Shown: one piece after another, positions 17,360 through 25,835 of the stretch
Layout of the letters: every line of letters starts with the position of its first letter
How positions within the stretch are numbered: the stretch's first letter is position 1
Assembly: GCA_964568735.1 (NCBI GenBank)
Contig: CAZMRF010000013.1
Coordinates: 1-64,000, forward strand
Source: CAZMRF01 sp964568735
Lineage (GTDB): Bacteria > Acidobacteriota > Polarisedimenticolia > JACPZX01
DNA: 64,000 nucleotides
Direction of reading: 5' to 3'
Notes under the pieces: model-generated
What the model saw: only the letters and a program-made list of their open reading frames with translations
Databases searched by the model: none
Told to the model about the DNA's origin: nothing
Made by a program: the position numbers and the translations under genes

Positions 17360-18805
17360 GTGGAACCAAAGACGACGTGGCACATGACACCCGAGGAGTT
17401 CCGGCGCCACGGGCGCGCGGTCGTGGACTGGATCGCGGACTACTACGAGCGTGTGGAGTCGCTGCCCGTCCTCTCCCAGGCCCGCCCCGGCCAGATCCGC
17501 GAGGCGCTCCCGCCGGCGGCGCCCGAGAAGGGGGAGCCCTTCGAGGCGATCCTCGCCGATGTCGAGCGGATCGTCATGCCCGGAATCACACACTGGCAGT
17601 CGCCGAGCTTCTTCGCCTTCTTTCCCGCGAACGTCTCGGGGCCCGCGATCCTGGGGGACCTTCTCTCATCGGGTCTCGGCGTCCAGGGGATGCTCTGGGC
17701 GACGAGCCCCGCCTGCACCGAGCTCGAGACGCACGTTCTCGACTGGCTCGTGGAGATGCTCGGACTTCCCGCGGCCTTCCGTTCGGACGGGCCCGGGGGA
17801 GGCGTCATCCAGGACACGGCCTCGAGTGCCACGCTCTGCGCGCTTCTCGCCGCACGCGAGAGCGCCACGGGCTTCCGCACGAACGAGAGCGGCTGCGACG
17901 GGCGCCTGGTGGCCTATACCTCCACGCAGGTGAACTCGTCGGTGATGAAGGCGGTCACGATCGCGGGGCTCGGGAGGAAAAACCTCCGGCTCGTGGATGT
18001 GGACGACAGCTTCGCGCTCCGGCCCGACGCGCTCGAGCGGATGATCTCCGAGGACCGGCGCGCCGGCTTGATCCCCTGCTTCGTCGTCGCAACCGTGGGG
18101 ACGACCTCTTCCACTGCCATCGATCCGGTCCGCGCGGTGGGTGAGATCTGCCGCAGGGAGAAGGTCTGGCTCCACGTGGATGCCGCCATGTCCGGCACGG
18201 CGGCTCTCTGCCCCGAGCTCCGTCACATCCAGGATGGTCTCGAGCTGGCCGATTCCTACTGCTTCAACCCGCACAAGTGGATGTTCACCAACTTCGACTG
18301 CGACGCTTTCTGGGTGGCGGACCGGGCAGCCCTGATCCGCACGCTGAGCATCCTGCCCGAATACCTCAAGAATAAGGCGACGGAGTCGGGGGCGGTCATC
18401 GACTACCGCGACTGGCAGATCCCGCTGGGGCGCCGCTTCAGGGCGCTGAAGCTCTGGTTCGTCATCCGCCACTACGGCGTCGAGGGGCTCCGCCACCACG
18501 TCCGCCGCCACGTCGCGCTCGCGCAGGACTTCGCCGGGTGGGTCGAGGCCTCGGATCGCTTCGAGCTCGCCGCCCCTGCCCCACTGAACCTCGTCTGCTT
18601 CAGGCACGTGGCGGGTGACGACTTCAACCGGAGGCTCCTCGAGCGCCTCAACGAGAGCGGAAGGCTCTACCTCACACACACAGCGCTCGGAGGCCGCTAC
18701 ACGCTGCGTCTCTGCGTGGGCCAGACCCGCACCGAGGCCCGCCACGTCGCCGCAGCCTGGGAGGCGATCACGAAGGCGGCATCCGAGATGGAGATCCAAG
18801 GGTAG
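17360..18805 (+). CDS. PLP-dependent aromatic amino acid decarboxylase family protein
   Basis: A group II decarboxylase of 481 residues. The PLP-binding lysine is in FNPHKWMFTNFDC, the cofactor-holding aspartate and alanine in WLHVDAAMSG, and the N-terminal THWQSPSFFAFFPAN segment is typical of aromatic-L-amino-acid (DOPA/tryptophan) decarboxylases and plant-like aldehyde synthases. I chose the GTG at 17360, preceded by GAGGAGG, giving VEPKTTWHMTPEEFR; the GTG at 17342 adds six residues with no Shine-Dalgarno site. It would make tryptamine, tyramine or phenethylamine, or the matching aldehyde. The divergent alcohol dehydrogenase could act on such an aldehyde, but that link is only a guess. 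Confidence 0.88.
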   Translation: MEPKTTWHMTPEEFRRHGRAVVDWIADYYERVESLPVLSQARPGQIREALPPAAPEKGEPFEAILADVERIVMPGITHWQSPSFFAFFPANVSGPAILGDLLSSGLGVQGMLWATSPACTELETHVLDWLVEMLGLPAAFRSDGPGGGVIQDTASSATLCALLAARESATGFRTNESGCDGRLVAYTSTQVNSSVMKAVTIAGLGRKNLRLVDVDDSFALRPDALERMISEDRRAGLIPCFVVATVGTTSSTAIDPVRAVGEICRREKVWLHVDAAMSGTAALCPELRHIQDGLELADSYCFNPHKWMFTNFDCDAFWVADRAALIRTLSILPEYLKNKATESGAVIDYRDWQIPLGRRFRALKLWFVIRHYGVEGLRHHVRRHVALAQDFAGWVEASDRFELAAPAPLNLVCFRHVAGDDFNRRLLERLNESGRLYLTHTALGGRYTLRLCVGQTRTEARHVAAAWEAITKAASEMEIQG

Positions 18806-18867
18806 GGACCGAAGGCGCAGGGCTCCGGGCAATGGCCCTACGGCATCACGCTCAGGAGGTGCGTCAC

Positions 18868-18888
18868 TTCCAAGATTCGATCTTGGAA
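18868..18888. promoter_or_regulatory. palindrome with adjoining TTGACA
   Basis: TTCCAAGAT (18868-18876) and ATCTTGGAA (18880-18888) are perfect complements around a 3-base centre, directly followed by TTGACA (18889-18894). No -10 hexamer follows at the right distance, so it is not a complete promoter. It lies in the gap before the convergent kinase gene and may serve as a bidirectional hairpin or an operator remnant. Confidence 0.35.
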
Positions 18889-18954
18889 TTGACATTCACC
18901 ATGGGGGCATTTCGCAGACGCTCGCCGAGTTGACCGGCCGCGTGCTCGATCGGA

Positions 18955-21633
18955 TCACCGATCCAGGTCCGCCGGCCAGTTCACGACCAGGGCGATGCTC
19001 GTGGAGGGCTCCCCTGGCTCGTAGGGAATGATGAACCGCTGACCGTCGGCAGTGACGTCGAACCGATTGAAGACCCCGTAGGATCGTGTCTCAAAGAGCG
19101 TCCTGATGGCGCCGACCTCGATGATGCTCGCGCTTGCTCTGACCTCAGCAGCCATCAGCTTGTTGTCCGACGAGAAGTAAAAAAGCTCCCTGCCGTCGCG
19201 CCGCCAGCGCGGTGAGGATCCTCCCCCGGGCGAAACCTGCCATTTCCCGCCGGGACCGGGGAATGGCACGACATAGACCTTGTACTCCCCCGATTCGTTC
19301 GAGCAGTAGGCGAGCCACCTGCCGTCCGGAGAGAAGGCCGCCTCCCGTTCACTAAACTGAGATTCATGGAAGCGATAGGGCTTTCGTTCTCCCTCGATCG
19401 GGACCATCCAGATGCCCCAGCCACCCTGCGTCCCTTCCTGGTACGTCAAGACCTTGCCGTCCGGGGACCAGTCCGTAGGGAACTTGTACCGCTCCGCTCC
19501 CTCCACGAGAACTTCCTCGCCGCTGGAGCCGTCCGAAGCCTTCTGATACAAGCCGTGCTTCCCGTCACGATAGGAGCCGTAGGCAATCCGCCGCCCGTCG
19601 GGCGACCAGATTGGGTAGATGTTGCCCTGTGCTGAAGCCGAGCCGAAGGTCTGCGGTGATTTCACTCCGCGAGGAATGTCGTAGCTCCAGATGTCAAAGC
19701 CGGTAGCGTCGAGGTAGTACATGATCCTGTTTCCATCCGGCGAGATGCGTGGGCTGGCATACGAGTCCGCACCCGGCACCGATCCAACCTGCTTCCCGCT
19801 CCGGTCAATCCACACGAGCTGGCGGTCCGCGCTGCTCGTGCCTTCAACATAGGCGAGCAGGCCGCTCTCGGAGGCCGAAAAAAGGCCCTTGGAAAAGATC
19901 ATGAGCTCTCGAACCGGGGCCGCGATCGGAACAGCTTCGCCGGTGAACTCCAGCCGTGCAGCATCGAAGGGCTGGGCCATCAAAGTGGCCTGTCGCAAAA
20001 AGAGGATGTGCCCCGAGGCGTAAGTGGCGCCGGCATGTGAGTGAAGCAAGAGATCGCTTCCCTCCGAATCCAGCGAGCCCACCTGGACCGTGTTCGTAGG
20101 GTTCTCTCGAGGTGTGAAAACACTCCCTGCCAGGTAGAGAAAGTGACGCCCGTCCGGCAAGAATTGAGGCCACCGGTGTGAGAGCTCATACTTCGACGTG
20201 TCCAGGGTGGTCACTGGAGTCGTCGGACCGCCGGAGGCGGAGACGCGGTAGAGTCCGGCGTTGACCGATGGGGTGAACACGATATCTCCCTGACGATTCC
20301 AGGCGCCGCCACGGCCGTCTGAGGCATCGCAGAGTGTGAAGGGAGGACCGCCAGCGATCTCGACCTTCTTGAGCTTGGCCCCCGCAAAGAAGCCAATGGA
20401 TCGGCTGTCCGGGGACCAGAAGGGATAACTCGCACCCTCCGTGCCCGCCAGGGGCCGGGCCTCCAGGGAGTCGATTGGACGGACCCACAGGAGCGACCTC
20501 CCCTCGGAGTTCGAGCCTACATAGGCCAGAAATCGGTTGTCGGGTGAGAGCGCGAACCCTGCCGCATCCGAGAGAATGAAACTCGACCCGGCCATCGGCT
20601 TTATGTAGGCCCGCGTGACGCTCGCCCTGGCTGGTGCACGCGCCGCCTGGAGGTATCCCAGAGCCAGGGCGACGGCGGCCGTTGCCGCCCATGCGGCCCA
20701 CATCAGCCGCTCACGGATCTTCCCGCGCACGACCGGCGGAGCATTCAGGACCGACTGCGAGCCGCCCTCCGCGATCCACTTCAACTGGTGTGAAAGATCC
20801 CGGGCGGTCTGCCATCGCTTTTCCGGGTCCTTCGCCAGGCAGGTCCGGATGGCGTGATCCAGCGCCGGCGGCGTCAGGGGCTTTACGGCAGATATCGGCT
20901 CGGGTTCTTTCTCCAGGATCGCCGATGCCACGCTCAACGGGCTCTTCCCCTCGAAGGCCCGCTTCCCGGTCACCATCTCGTAGAGGACCGCGCCGAGCGA
21001 GAAGAGGTCGCTCGGCCCTCCCAGGTCCCCCCCCTCCACCTGCTCAGGCGACATGTACTGGAAGGTGCCCACCACGGAGCCTTCCGCCGTCAGCGGCTGC
21101 GGGACGGTTCTCAGCGAGGTCGACGCTGGATCCGCCCCGGTGAGAGCAGGCTTCGCCAGGCCGAAGTCCATGAGCTTGGCGCCCGATCTGGTCAGCATGA
21201 CGTTGCCGGGCTTCAGATCGCGATGGACCACACCGGAGCGATGCGCCATCTCCAGCCCTTCACAGATGTCGACGCCGTATCTCAGGACCTGCTCGAGCGG
21301 AAGGGGACCCTTGAGCAGGCGGTCGGCCAGTGTATCTCCGTCCAGATACTCCATGACGAGGTAGCCGGCGCCGTCCTGCGAGCCGACATCGTAGAGGTGG
21401 CAGATGTTGGGGTGATTCAGCGCGGAAATCGCTTTCGCTTCGCGCTCGAAGCGCTCCTTCGCGGCGGGCTGGTCGGAGAGGTGGGCCGGGAGGATCTTGA
21501 TCGCGACGGAGCGTTCCAGGCGGGTGTCGCGGGCGCGATAGACCTCTCCCATTCCCCCGGCGCCGAGCAGCTCGAGGATCTCGTAGGGGCCCAGGCGGGA
21601 GCCGGGTGAAAGCGTCATGTCCTGGCGCGTCAT
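18955..21633 (-). CDS. membrane Ser/Thr protein kinase with TolB/WD40-like propeller
   Basis: An 892-residue signalling protein. Residues about 16-280 are a complete Hanks-type kinase: glycine loop LGAGGMGEVY, VAIK lysine, catalytic HRDLKPGN, DFGLAKP, and the GTFQYMSPEQ activation segment. One membrane segment (about 308-326, WAAWAATAAVALALGYL) is followed by about 550 periplasmic residues of repeated beta-propeller blades, each with phrases such as WSPDSRSIGFFAG, WSPDGRRIAYGS and FSPDGRWLAYCS. Architectures like this are abundant in Acidobacteriota. The propeller part is less GC-rich than its neighbours (the 60 bases from 19681 have 32 G or C). It lies downstream of the tRNA 3' end and is flanked by AT-rich palindromes on both sides. 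Confidence 0.92.
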   Translation of the reverse strand: MTRQDMTLSPGSRLGPYEILELLGAGGMGEVYRARDTRLERSVAIKILPAHLSDQPAAKERFEREAKAISALNHPNICHLYDVGSQDGAGYLVMEYLDGDTLADRLLKGPLPLEQVLRYGVDICEGLEMAHRSGVVHRDLKPGNVMLTRSGAKLMDFGLAKPALTGADPASTSLRTVPQPLTAEGSVVGTFQYMSPEQVEGGDLGGPSDLFSLGAVLYEMVTGKRAFEGKSPLSVASAILEKEPEPISAVKPLTPPALDHAIRTCLAKDPEKRWQTARDLSHQLKWIAEGGSQSVLNAPPVVRGKIRERLMWAAWAATAAVALALGYLQAARAPARASVTRAYIKPMAGSSFILSDAAGFALSPDNRFLAYVGSNSEGRSLLWVRPIDSLEARPLAGTEGASYPFWSPDSRSIGFFAGAKLKKVEIAGGPPFTLCDASDGRGGAWNRQGDIVFTPSVNAGLYRVSASGGPTTPVTTLDTSKYELSHRWPQFLPDGRHFLYLAGSVFTPRENPTNTVQVGSLDSEGSDLLLHSHAGATYASGHILFLRQATLMAQPFDAARLEFTGEAVPIAAPVRELMIFSKGLFSASESGLLAYVEGTSSADRQLVWIDRSGKQVGSVPGADSYASPRISPDGNRIMYYLDATGFDIWSYDIPRGVKSPQTFGSASAQGNIYPIWSPDGRRIAYGSYRDGKHGLYQKASDGSSGEEVLVEGAERYKFPTDWSPDGKVLTYQEGTQGGWGIWMVPIEGERKPYRFHESQFSEREAAFSPDGRWLAYCSNESGEYKVYVVPFPGPGGKWQVSPGGGSSPRWRRDGRELFYFSSDNKLMAAEVRASASIIEVGAIRTLFETRSYGVFNRFDVTADGQRFIIPYEPGEPSTSIALVVNWPADLDR

Positions 21634-21746
21634 GCCCGAGGATGATACCTCCGGCAGAGCCGTCAGGCAGCACGCATCAAGCCCGACGGTCCCGACGGCC
21701 GCCTGTCAGGTGGGGAGAGGCAGCGGGAGCGCGTGCGCACGGCACA

Positions 21747-21779
21747 TGAGTTTTCTAAAGTGGAACCTTAGAAAACTCA
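21747..21779. promoter_or_regulatory. 12-base-arm AT-rich palindrome beside tRNA
   Basis: TGAGTTTTCTAA (21747-21758) and TTAGAAAACTCA (21768-21779) are perfect complements across 9 bases. It lies between the 3' end of the tRNA and the start of the kinase gene. It could be a terminator for the tRNA (the minus-strand reading has a T-run within the arm), an operator for the kinase gene, or a mobile-element remnant. Confidence 0.45.
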
Positions 21780-21814
21780 CGGGGGCTGACTCCCTGCTCT
21801 ATGGGAAGGCACCG

Positions 21815-21891
21815 TGGTGGGCCCAGCAGGACTCGAACCTGCGACCTTGAGATTATGAGTCTCCTGCTCTAACCCGCTGAGCTATGGGCCC
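21815..21891 (-). tRNA. tRNA-Ile2 (anticodon CAU)
   Basis: A complete 77-base tRNA on the minus strand. The acceptor stem pairs GGGCCCA with TGGGCCC, the D arm reads TAGCTCAGCGGGTTAGAGC, the anticodon stem-loop has GGAGACTCATAATCTC, and the T arm contains GGTTCGAACC. The 3' CCA is encoded. The anticodon is CAU, but the ACTCATAATC loop and the overall sequence resemble the isoleucine tRNA whose C34 is changed to lysidine by TilS to read AUA codons, rather than initiator or elongator methionine tRNA. The isoacceptor identity rests on this resemblance; the alternative is elongator Met. Confidence 0.88.
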
Positions 21892-21994
21892 ACATCACCG
21901 CCTGCCACCGCGCCGGGATCCACGTCCAGAGTCGGGAGGGGAGCACGGGTCCATCGCACGTTCCCCGCGGCAGCAGGATCGGTGTTCTCTGCTC

Positions 21995-22507
21995 CTACTC
22001 GAGCCGCTTGATGATGTGATATCCGTAGGGGCTTTTCGTCGGATCGAAGTCGGACATGCCTATCTCGCCCACGGCGAGCTTGAACCCGACGTCGCCGAAG
22101 GCCGCCACCATTCTCTTGCGCTCGAACTCGCGGGGAGCCGTGGTCCTGGTCGCGACTCCAATGTTGGCCATCGCATAGATTCCCGGCGGGCTGTCGTCGG
22201 TGAACTGCTTCACCAGAGCGTCGAAGTCCTCTCCCTTCTTCGCCCTCTCGAGCACCTCGTGGGCGAGCTTCTTGGCCTCATCGGCCGTGCGCTGGGCCTT
22301 CGTGCCTGTTCCCGCGATGCCGATGAGGATGTGCTGAACGATGATGTGCTCGGGCTCCTTGGCCATCGGTTCGGATTTCTCTCCCTCGGCGGCCGACTTC
22401 GTCGGTGTGGCCGGAGCCTTTTGAGATTCCTCGGTCAGGACGAAGCCGAGAGCGGCCACACTGGTGACCGCAAGGAGAAGTGCCCATCGGTGCAATCTCA
22501 AGATCAT
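21995..22507 (-). CDS. secreted/membrane-anchored parvulin-type peptidyl-prolyl isomerase
   Basis: A 170-residue protein with an N-terminal signal/anchor (MILRLHRWALLLAVTSVAAL), a charged linker, and a PpiC-type rotamase domain from about residue 55. Diagnostic parts are the opening VQHILIGI, the helical EAKKLAHEVLERAKKGEDFDAL, and the closing VGEIGMSDFDPTKSPYGYHI. It would assist folding at proline bonds in the periplasm. I chose the ATG at 22507, which has GGAGG just upstream and gives the signal sequence; the longer frame from 22591 adds an unrelated tail. The domain has a slightly different centre (PPGIYAMANIGVATR) from typical GGDLG-type parvulins. Confidence 0.82.
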   Translation of the reverse strand: MILRLHRWALLLAVTSVAALGFVLTEESQKAPATPTKSAAEGEKSEPMAKEPEHIIVQHILIGIAGTGTKAQRTADEAKKLAHEVLERAKKGEDFDALVKQFTDDSPPGIYAMANIGVATRTTAPREFERKRMVAAFGDVGFKLAVGEIGMSDFDPTKSPYGYHIIKRLE

Positions 22508-22652
22508 ATCCCTCCGGCCGGTCGTCTGTGGCTGGTACTCTTCACCGGCTCCCGCGGCCGGAATCATGTCCGCCGCCGGAGGGCGCGTCAAGGCTCGCCA
22601 CGGATCGGGCGCGGATCCTCCTGCTCCAGTCCTGGAGTGTCAAAGATTCGTG

Positions 22653-23528
22653 ATGCGCAGACAGGAGAGGGGGGCGCTGGACCCGCAATCCTCGGGCGTC
22701 CGCGAGATTGGTTTCCGAGGCCGGGGAAGGCTCGTGCTGGTGCTCGTCCTTTCATGCCTCCTCCTCACAGGGGCAGCCCACGCCGAGGATCCACAGAGAG
22801 AGACTCCCGGCGCCCCGGAGCCGCGTGTGATCGAGAGGCGCCCCGAGGGAGGCCTCGCCTACCGCCTGACGATGTCGGCGGGGGCCACCCCGGAGAGGCC
22901 CGATCGCCTCGTCGTCTGGCTGCATCCATCAGGAGACCTCTACAACGACCACGTCGAGGCGCTCGCCCCGGTGCTCCTGAGCCACTGCTTCGCCCTGATG
23001 GTGATCCTCGACAAGGACGCACGGGGATGGACCTACGACGACGCGCGGCTGCTGCTGGGCAGGAGTCTCCCCGACGTGGGCACTGTTCCGGGGATCGACC
23101 TTCGCCGGCCGCTCCTCATGGGATTCAGCGCCGGCGGCCAGGTGGCCCTGGAGCTGTGGCGGACGAAGCCCGCCCTCTACGGCGGCGTCATCGTGGATGC
23201 CGCCTACCCCGCCGAGACGATGGACGGCAAGGATGTCGTTCTAGGGCCGCCCTCCGACCCCGCCATCCGCAGCGTTCCGCTCTTCGTCCTGGTCGGCGGC
23301 CAGGACCGATTGCTATGGGTGTGGGAGAAGGTGCGTCAGCCGTGGATCGACTCCGGTGTTCCGCTGACCATCGTGGTCGTTCCCGGCAAGGGGCACGAGT
23401 GGCTCTTCGGCGAAGAGCAGGTGAAGGAGCTGGAGGCGTGGCTGGCGCGCCTCCCCGCTGCAGGCTCCTCGGACAATCAGGTCGTGGCGCCGCCGCAGGA
23501 GGAGCCGGCGCCGGCCGTGCAGCCGTAG
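22653..23528 (+). CDS. secreted alpha/beta hydrolase
   Basis: A 291-residue protein with a late signal peptide (hydrophobic core RLVLVLVLSCLLLTGAAHA, cleavage after AHA). The mature part has an alpha/beta-hydrolase layout: LVVWLHPSGD after the first strand, the nucleophile elbow LLMGFSAGGQVALELW (serine in GFSAG), and a late histidine in VVPGKGHEWLFGEE. It resembles PHB depolymerase or esterase-like proteins, but the substrate is not evident. Start is uncertain because no strong Shine-Dalgarno precedes 22653 or the GTG at 22650. The last 52 bases overlap the end of the convergent arsS gene. Confidence 0.72.
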   Translation: MRRQERGALDPQSSGVREIGFRGRGRLVLVLVLSCLLLTGAAHAEDPQRETPGAPEPRVIERRPEGGLAYRLTMSAGATPERPDRLVVWLHPSGDLYNDHVEALAPVLLSHCFALMVILDKDARGWTYDDARLLLGRSLPDVGTVPGIDLRRPLLMGFSAGGQVALELWRTKPALYGGVIVDAAYPAETMDGKDVVLGPPSDPAIRSVPLFVLVGGQDRLLWVWEKVRQPWIDSGVPLTIVVVPGKGHEWLFGEEQVKELEAWLARLPAAGSSDNQVVAPPQEEPAPAVQP

Positions 23529-24523
23529 CAGTGGTTGCCGGTGACGATGGCCCGCCCGTGCAGCCTCGCCGGGTCGAAATCGTGGATGTGAGCCGGCGAG
23601 CCGTTCCCGACCACCAGCTCCAGCATCTGGTTGAAGTCGCAGTCGTAGAGGCGCCCATCCCAGCCCACCGAGAGCATGTAGCGGCACATGAGCCCCTCCG
23701 CGGCGTCGGGATTGAAGGCGCCCGCGAGACGCTGCATGTACTCCTCGTAGTTGCCCGTCTCGAGGAGGAACTCCAGGAAGCGGCTGACGGGCATGTTCGC
23801 CAGCGTGTAAAGGCTGTTGAAGACGATGCCGTGGTCCGCAGCGAGTCTCTTCTTGAAGAGCGCCTCGAGCGAAGGCTGGGAAGGGGGCAGGAAGGCTCCC
23901 ACGGGGTTGGCCACGAGGTTCAGGACTCTCCCCGTGCCCTCCCTTCCGTAACCCAGGGAGTTCAGCAGGCGCAGCGCCTCGATGGATTTTTCGAAGACCC
24001 CCTCCCCGCGCTGCGCGTCGGTCGGGCGGGCCGTGTAGTAGGGAAGCGAGGCGATCACCTCGACGTCGTGGCGCGCGAGGAACTCCGCGAGATCGGAGTG
24101 CGCAGGAAGCAGGAGCACACTCAGGTTGCAGCGGTCGATCACGTGACGCCCGAGGCGCGTGGCCTCCTCCACGAGGTAGCGGAAGCAGGGATTCAGCTCC
24201 GGCGCTCCGCCCGTGATGTCCAACGTGGGGATCCCGCTCCTCGCGAGGACAGCCATGCAGATCCCGGCGGTCTCGAGAGTCATGACCTCCCTTCGATCGG
24301 GGCCGGCATCCACGTGGCAGTGGCGGCAGGTCTGGTTGCAGAGCTTCCCGACGTTGATCTGGAGAACCGTGATCCCCGTGGCGCAGAGGGTATCCACGCC
24401 CGCTCCGGCGAGCCTGCGATCGAAGCGAGGTAGCCCGTCCGCCGCCTCGAGGATCCGCCTCTGTTCTGCGGCGGAAGCCAGAGGGCTGGACCGGGATCGG
24501 AGAGTCTGGATCAGGATTGACAT
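23477..24523 (-). CDS. arsS: radical SAM protein ArsS (arsenosugar biosynthesis)
   Basis: A 348-residue radical SAM enzyme. The 4Fe-4S cluster cysteines are in KLCNQTCRHCHVDAGP (CxxxCxxC), followed by the SAM-contacting LDITGGAPEL. A C-terminal domain has GWDGRLYDCDFNQMLEL and a final cysteine cluster (NHCYGCTAGAGSSCGG). These parts match ArsS, the enzyme proposed to join the adenosyl group of SAM to methylated arsenic to form arsenosugars. Some ArsS proteins contain selenocysteine; here no in-frame TGA is needed. It lies 79 bases downstream of an AhpD-like gene that commonly accompanies arsS, which strengthens the call. It overlaps the convergent hydrolase gene by 52 bases. Confidence 0.88.
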   Translation of the reverse strand: MSILIQTLRSRSSPLASAAEQRRILEAADGLPRFDRRLAGAGVDTLCATGITVLQINVGKLCNQTCRHCHVDAGPDRREVMTLETAGICMAVLARSGIPTLDITGGAPELNPCFRYLVEEATRLGRHVIDRCNLSVLLLPAHSDLAEFLARHDVEVIASLPYYTARPTDAQRGEGVFEKSIEALRLLNSLGYGREGTGRVLNLVANPVGAFLPPSQPSLEALFKKRLAADHGIVFNSLYTLANMPVSRFLEFLLETGNYEEYMQRLAGAFNPDAAEGLMCRYMLSVGWDGRLYDCDFNQMLELVVGNGSPAHIHDFDPARLHGRAIVTGNHCYGCTAGAGSSCGGATT

Positions 24524-24602
24524 GAGCCGGCGTCAACCTCCTTCTTCACGGCCCGTCGGTGGCACTCCGAGACCATCTTGAGCGACTGAAGGCGCGAGTG
24601 CC

Positions 24603-24935
24603 CTACATCGAGATCTTCTTCGCGACGTTGCGCATCTGCACGCCGTGCACGAGCGAGGAGCCGCCACGGATAGCGCAGGCCACGTGGACCGCCTCGGTCA
24701 TCTCCTCGATGTTCGAGCCCTTCTCGAGAGAGGCCTGCGTGTAGGCGTCGATGCAGTAGGGGCACTGGATCGTGTGGGCCACGGCGAGCGCGATGAGAGA
24801 TTTCTCCCGCTCCGTGAGCGCCCCCTCGGCGAAGACGGCGGAGTAATAGGCCATGAACTTCTCCCAAAGGGCGGGATTCCCCTGGCCCATGTCGGAGAAG
24901 TGCGGAAGGTCCTTGGGGTGGTAGTAGGTGTCCAT
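24603..24935 (-). CDS. AhpD-like protein associated with arsenosugar biosynthesis
   Basis: A 110-residue all-helical protein of the carboxymuconolactone decarboxylase/AhpD superfamily. The peroxidase-type redox pair is in AHTIQCPYCIDAYTQ (CxxC with the flanking residues typical of AhpD), and the N-terminal DTYYHPKDLPHFSDMG is the form seen in the subgroup found next to arsS. The ATG at 24935 has GGAGGG 6 bases upstream. It lies between the nickel-transporter-like gene (29 bases) and arsS (79 bases) on the same strand, so all three are probably one transcript. Its exact step in arsenosugar formation is unknown. Confidence 0.85.
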   Translation of the reverse strand: MDTYYHPKDLPHFSDMGQGNPALWEKFMAYYSAVFAEGALTEREKSLIALAVAHTIQCPYCIDAYTQASLEKGSNIEEMTEAVHVACAIRGGSSLVHGVQMRNVAKKISM

Positions 24936-24964
24936 TCATTCCCTCCTGCGCCTCGAGGGGAGTT

Positions 24965-25705
24965 TCAGAATGAGAGCTCGGGTGCGATGCCCGTCATGAG
25001 ATAGAGGCCCATGCCAAGGCTGAGCGTGCCGGCTGCGAGCCTGAGCAGCCGCTGCGGGCGCGCGCCCGTGAGCCTGCCGGAGGCCAGGGGCAGGCCCACG
25101 AGCGTGCTCATGAGGGCCATGCCGAGGATCGAGCCGGCGCCGAAGACCACCACGAAGCCGAGCCGGGCAAAGGTGCCTGGAATCGTGGCCAGTATCACCA
25201 CCGTCAGAGCGGCGCTGCCCGCCATGCCGTGGAGAAGGCCCACGAGGAAGGGGGCACGCCCTCGGGACTCCGAGGCGGCACGAGCGGCCCCGGGCAGCTC
25301 ATGGTGCGAGGTGTGGGCGGGATCGACCCCCACGGGATGGACGTGCGGATGGAAATGGTGCCTCTCACCGTGATCGTGGCCATGCGCGTGGAGCACGGCC
25401 CCGCGGCGGTACCTCCAGATCATCCGCGCGCCCATCAAGGCGAGGACGATGCCCACCGCGAACTCCATCCAGAGGGCCAGGGATCCCGGAATGCGCAGGC
25501 CGAGCAGGACGACTCCGAGGCTGACGGCGGTGAGAGCGGAGGCGTGGCCCAGCCCCCAGGCGATCCCCACCGCTGAAGCGCCGGCGACCTTCCCGCGCCG
25601 CTCGCCGACGAGGACGGCCACGGCGGCAAGGTGGTCGGCGTCGAGGGCGTGCTTCATCCCGAGGGCGAAGCCCACCCCGAGCGCTGTCAGCGTCGTGCCG
25701 AGCAT
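24965..25705 (-). CDS. nickel/cobalt transporter-like membrane protein (UreH/NiCoT class)
   Basis: A 246-residue membrane protein with the HxxxxDH signature of nickel/cobalt permeases in ALGMKHALDADHLAAVAVL, a second conserved region GIAWGLGHASALT, and a third GLLHGMAGSAALTV. A cytoplasmic or external loop (about residues 115-150) is histidine-rich (HAHGHDHGERHHFHPHVHP), a likely metal-sensing or metal-collecting segment. The ATG at 25705 matches the family start (MLGTTLTALGVGFALG); the longer frame is not supported. It leads an operon with the AhpD-like gene and arsS, which is unusual for a nickel transporter, so the real cargo could be another metal or metalloid. Confidence 0.8.
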   Translation of the reverse strand: MLGTTLTALGVGFALGMKHALDADHLAAVAVLVGERRGKVAGASAVGIAWGLGHASALTAVSLGVVLLGLRIPGSLALWMEFAVGIVLALMGARMIWRYRRGAVLHAHGHDHGERHHFHPHVHPVGVDPAHTSHHELPGAARAASESRGRAPFLVGLLHGMAGSAALTVVILATIPGTFARLGFVVVFGAGSILGMALMSTLVGLPLASGRLTGARPQRLLRLAAGTLSLGMGLYLMTGIAPELSF

Positions 25706-25835
25706 GGGAGATCCTCTTCCGGGAGCCGCGGCGAATCCTATCACAGCCTTCCCGCGGATCGACTTGAGGGCTGCCTGGAGTATCCTTCCCGCTCCTGCCC
25801 CTGGCTCCGGAAGGCGGGGCGGGTGGGGTTCCTCG

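Noticed and set aside
18806..21891. Integrative island with tRNA-Ile2 as attachment site
   Set aside because: No integrase gene and no copy of the tRNA 3' end could be seen near 18806-18954, so only the composition and position remain suggestive.
21815..21891. Initiator methionine tRNA
   Set aside because: The first acceptor base pair is G-C rather than the initiator's mismatch, and the anticodon arm lacks the three consecutive G-C pairs next to the loop.
21884..24433. 849-codon plus-strand frame across the tRNA edge, parvulin, hydrolase and arsS genes
   Set aside because: It runs antisense to or out of frame with genes that have clear motifs, and its product is compositionally biased with no domain.
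23477..24523. Selenocysteine form of ArsS
   Set aside because: The frame is complete with cysteines at the usual places; no in-frame TGA has to be read through.
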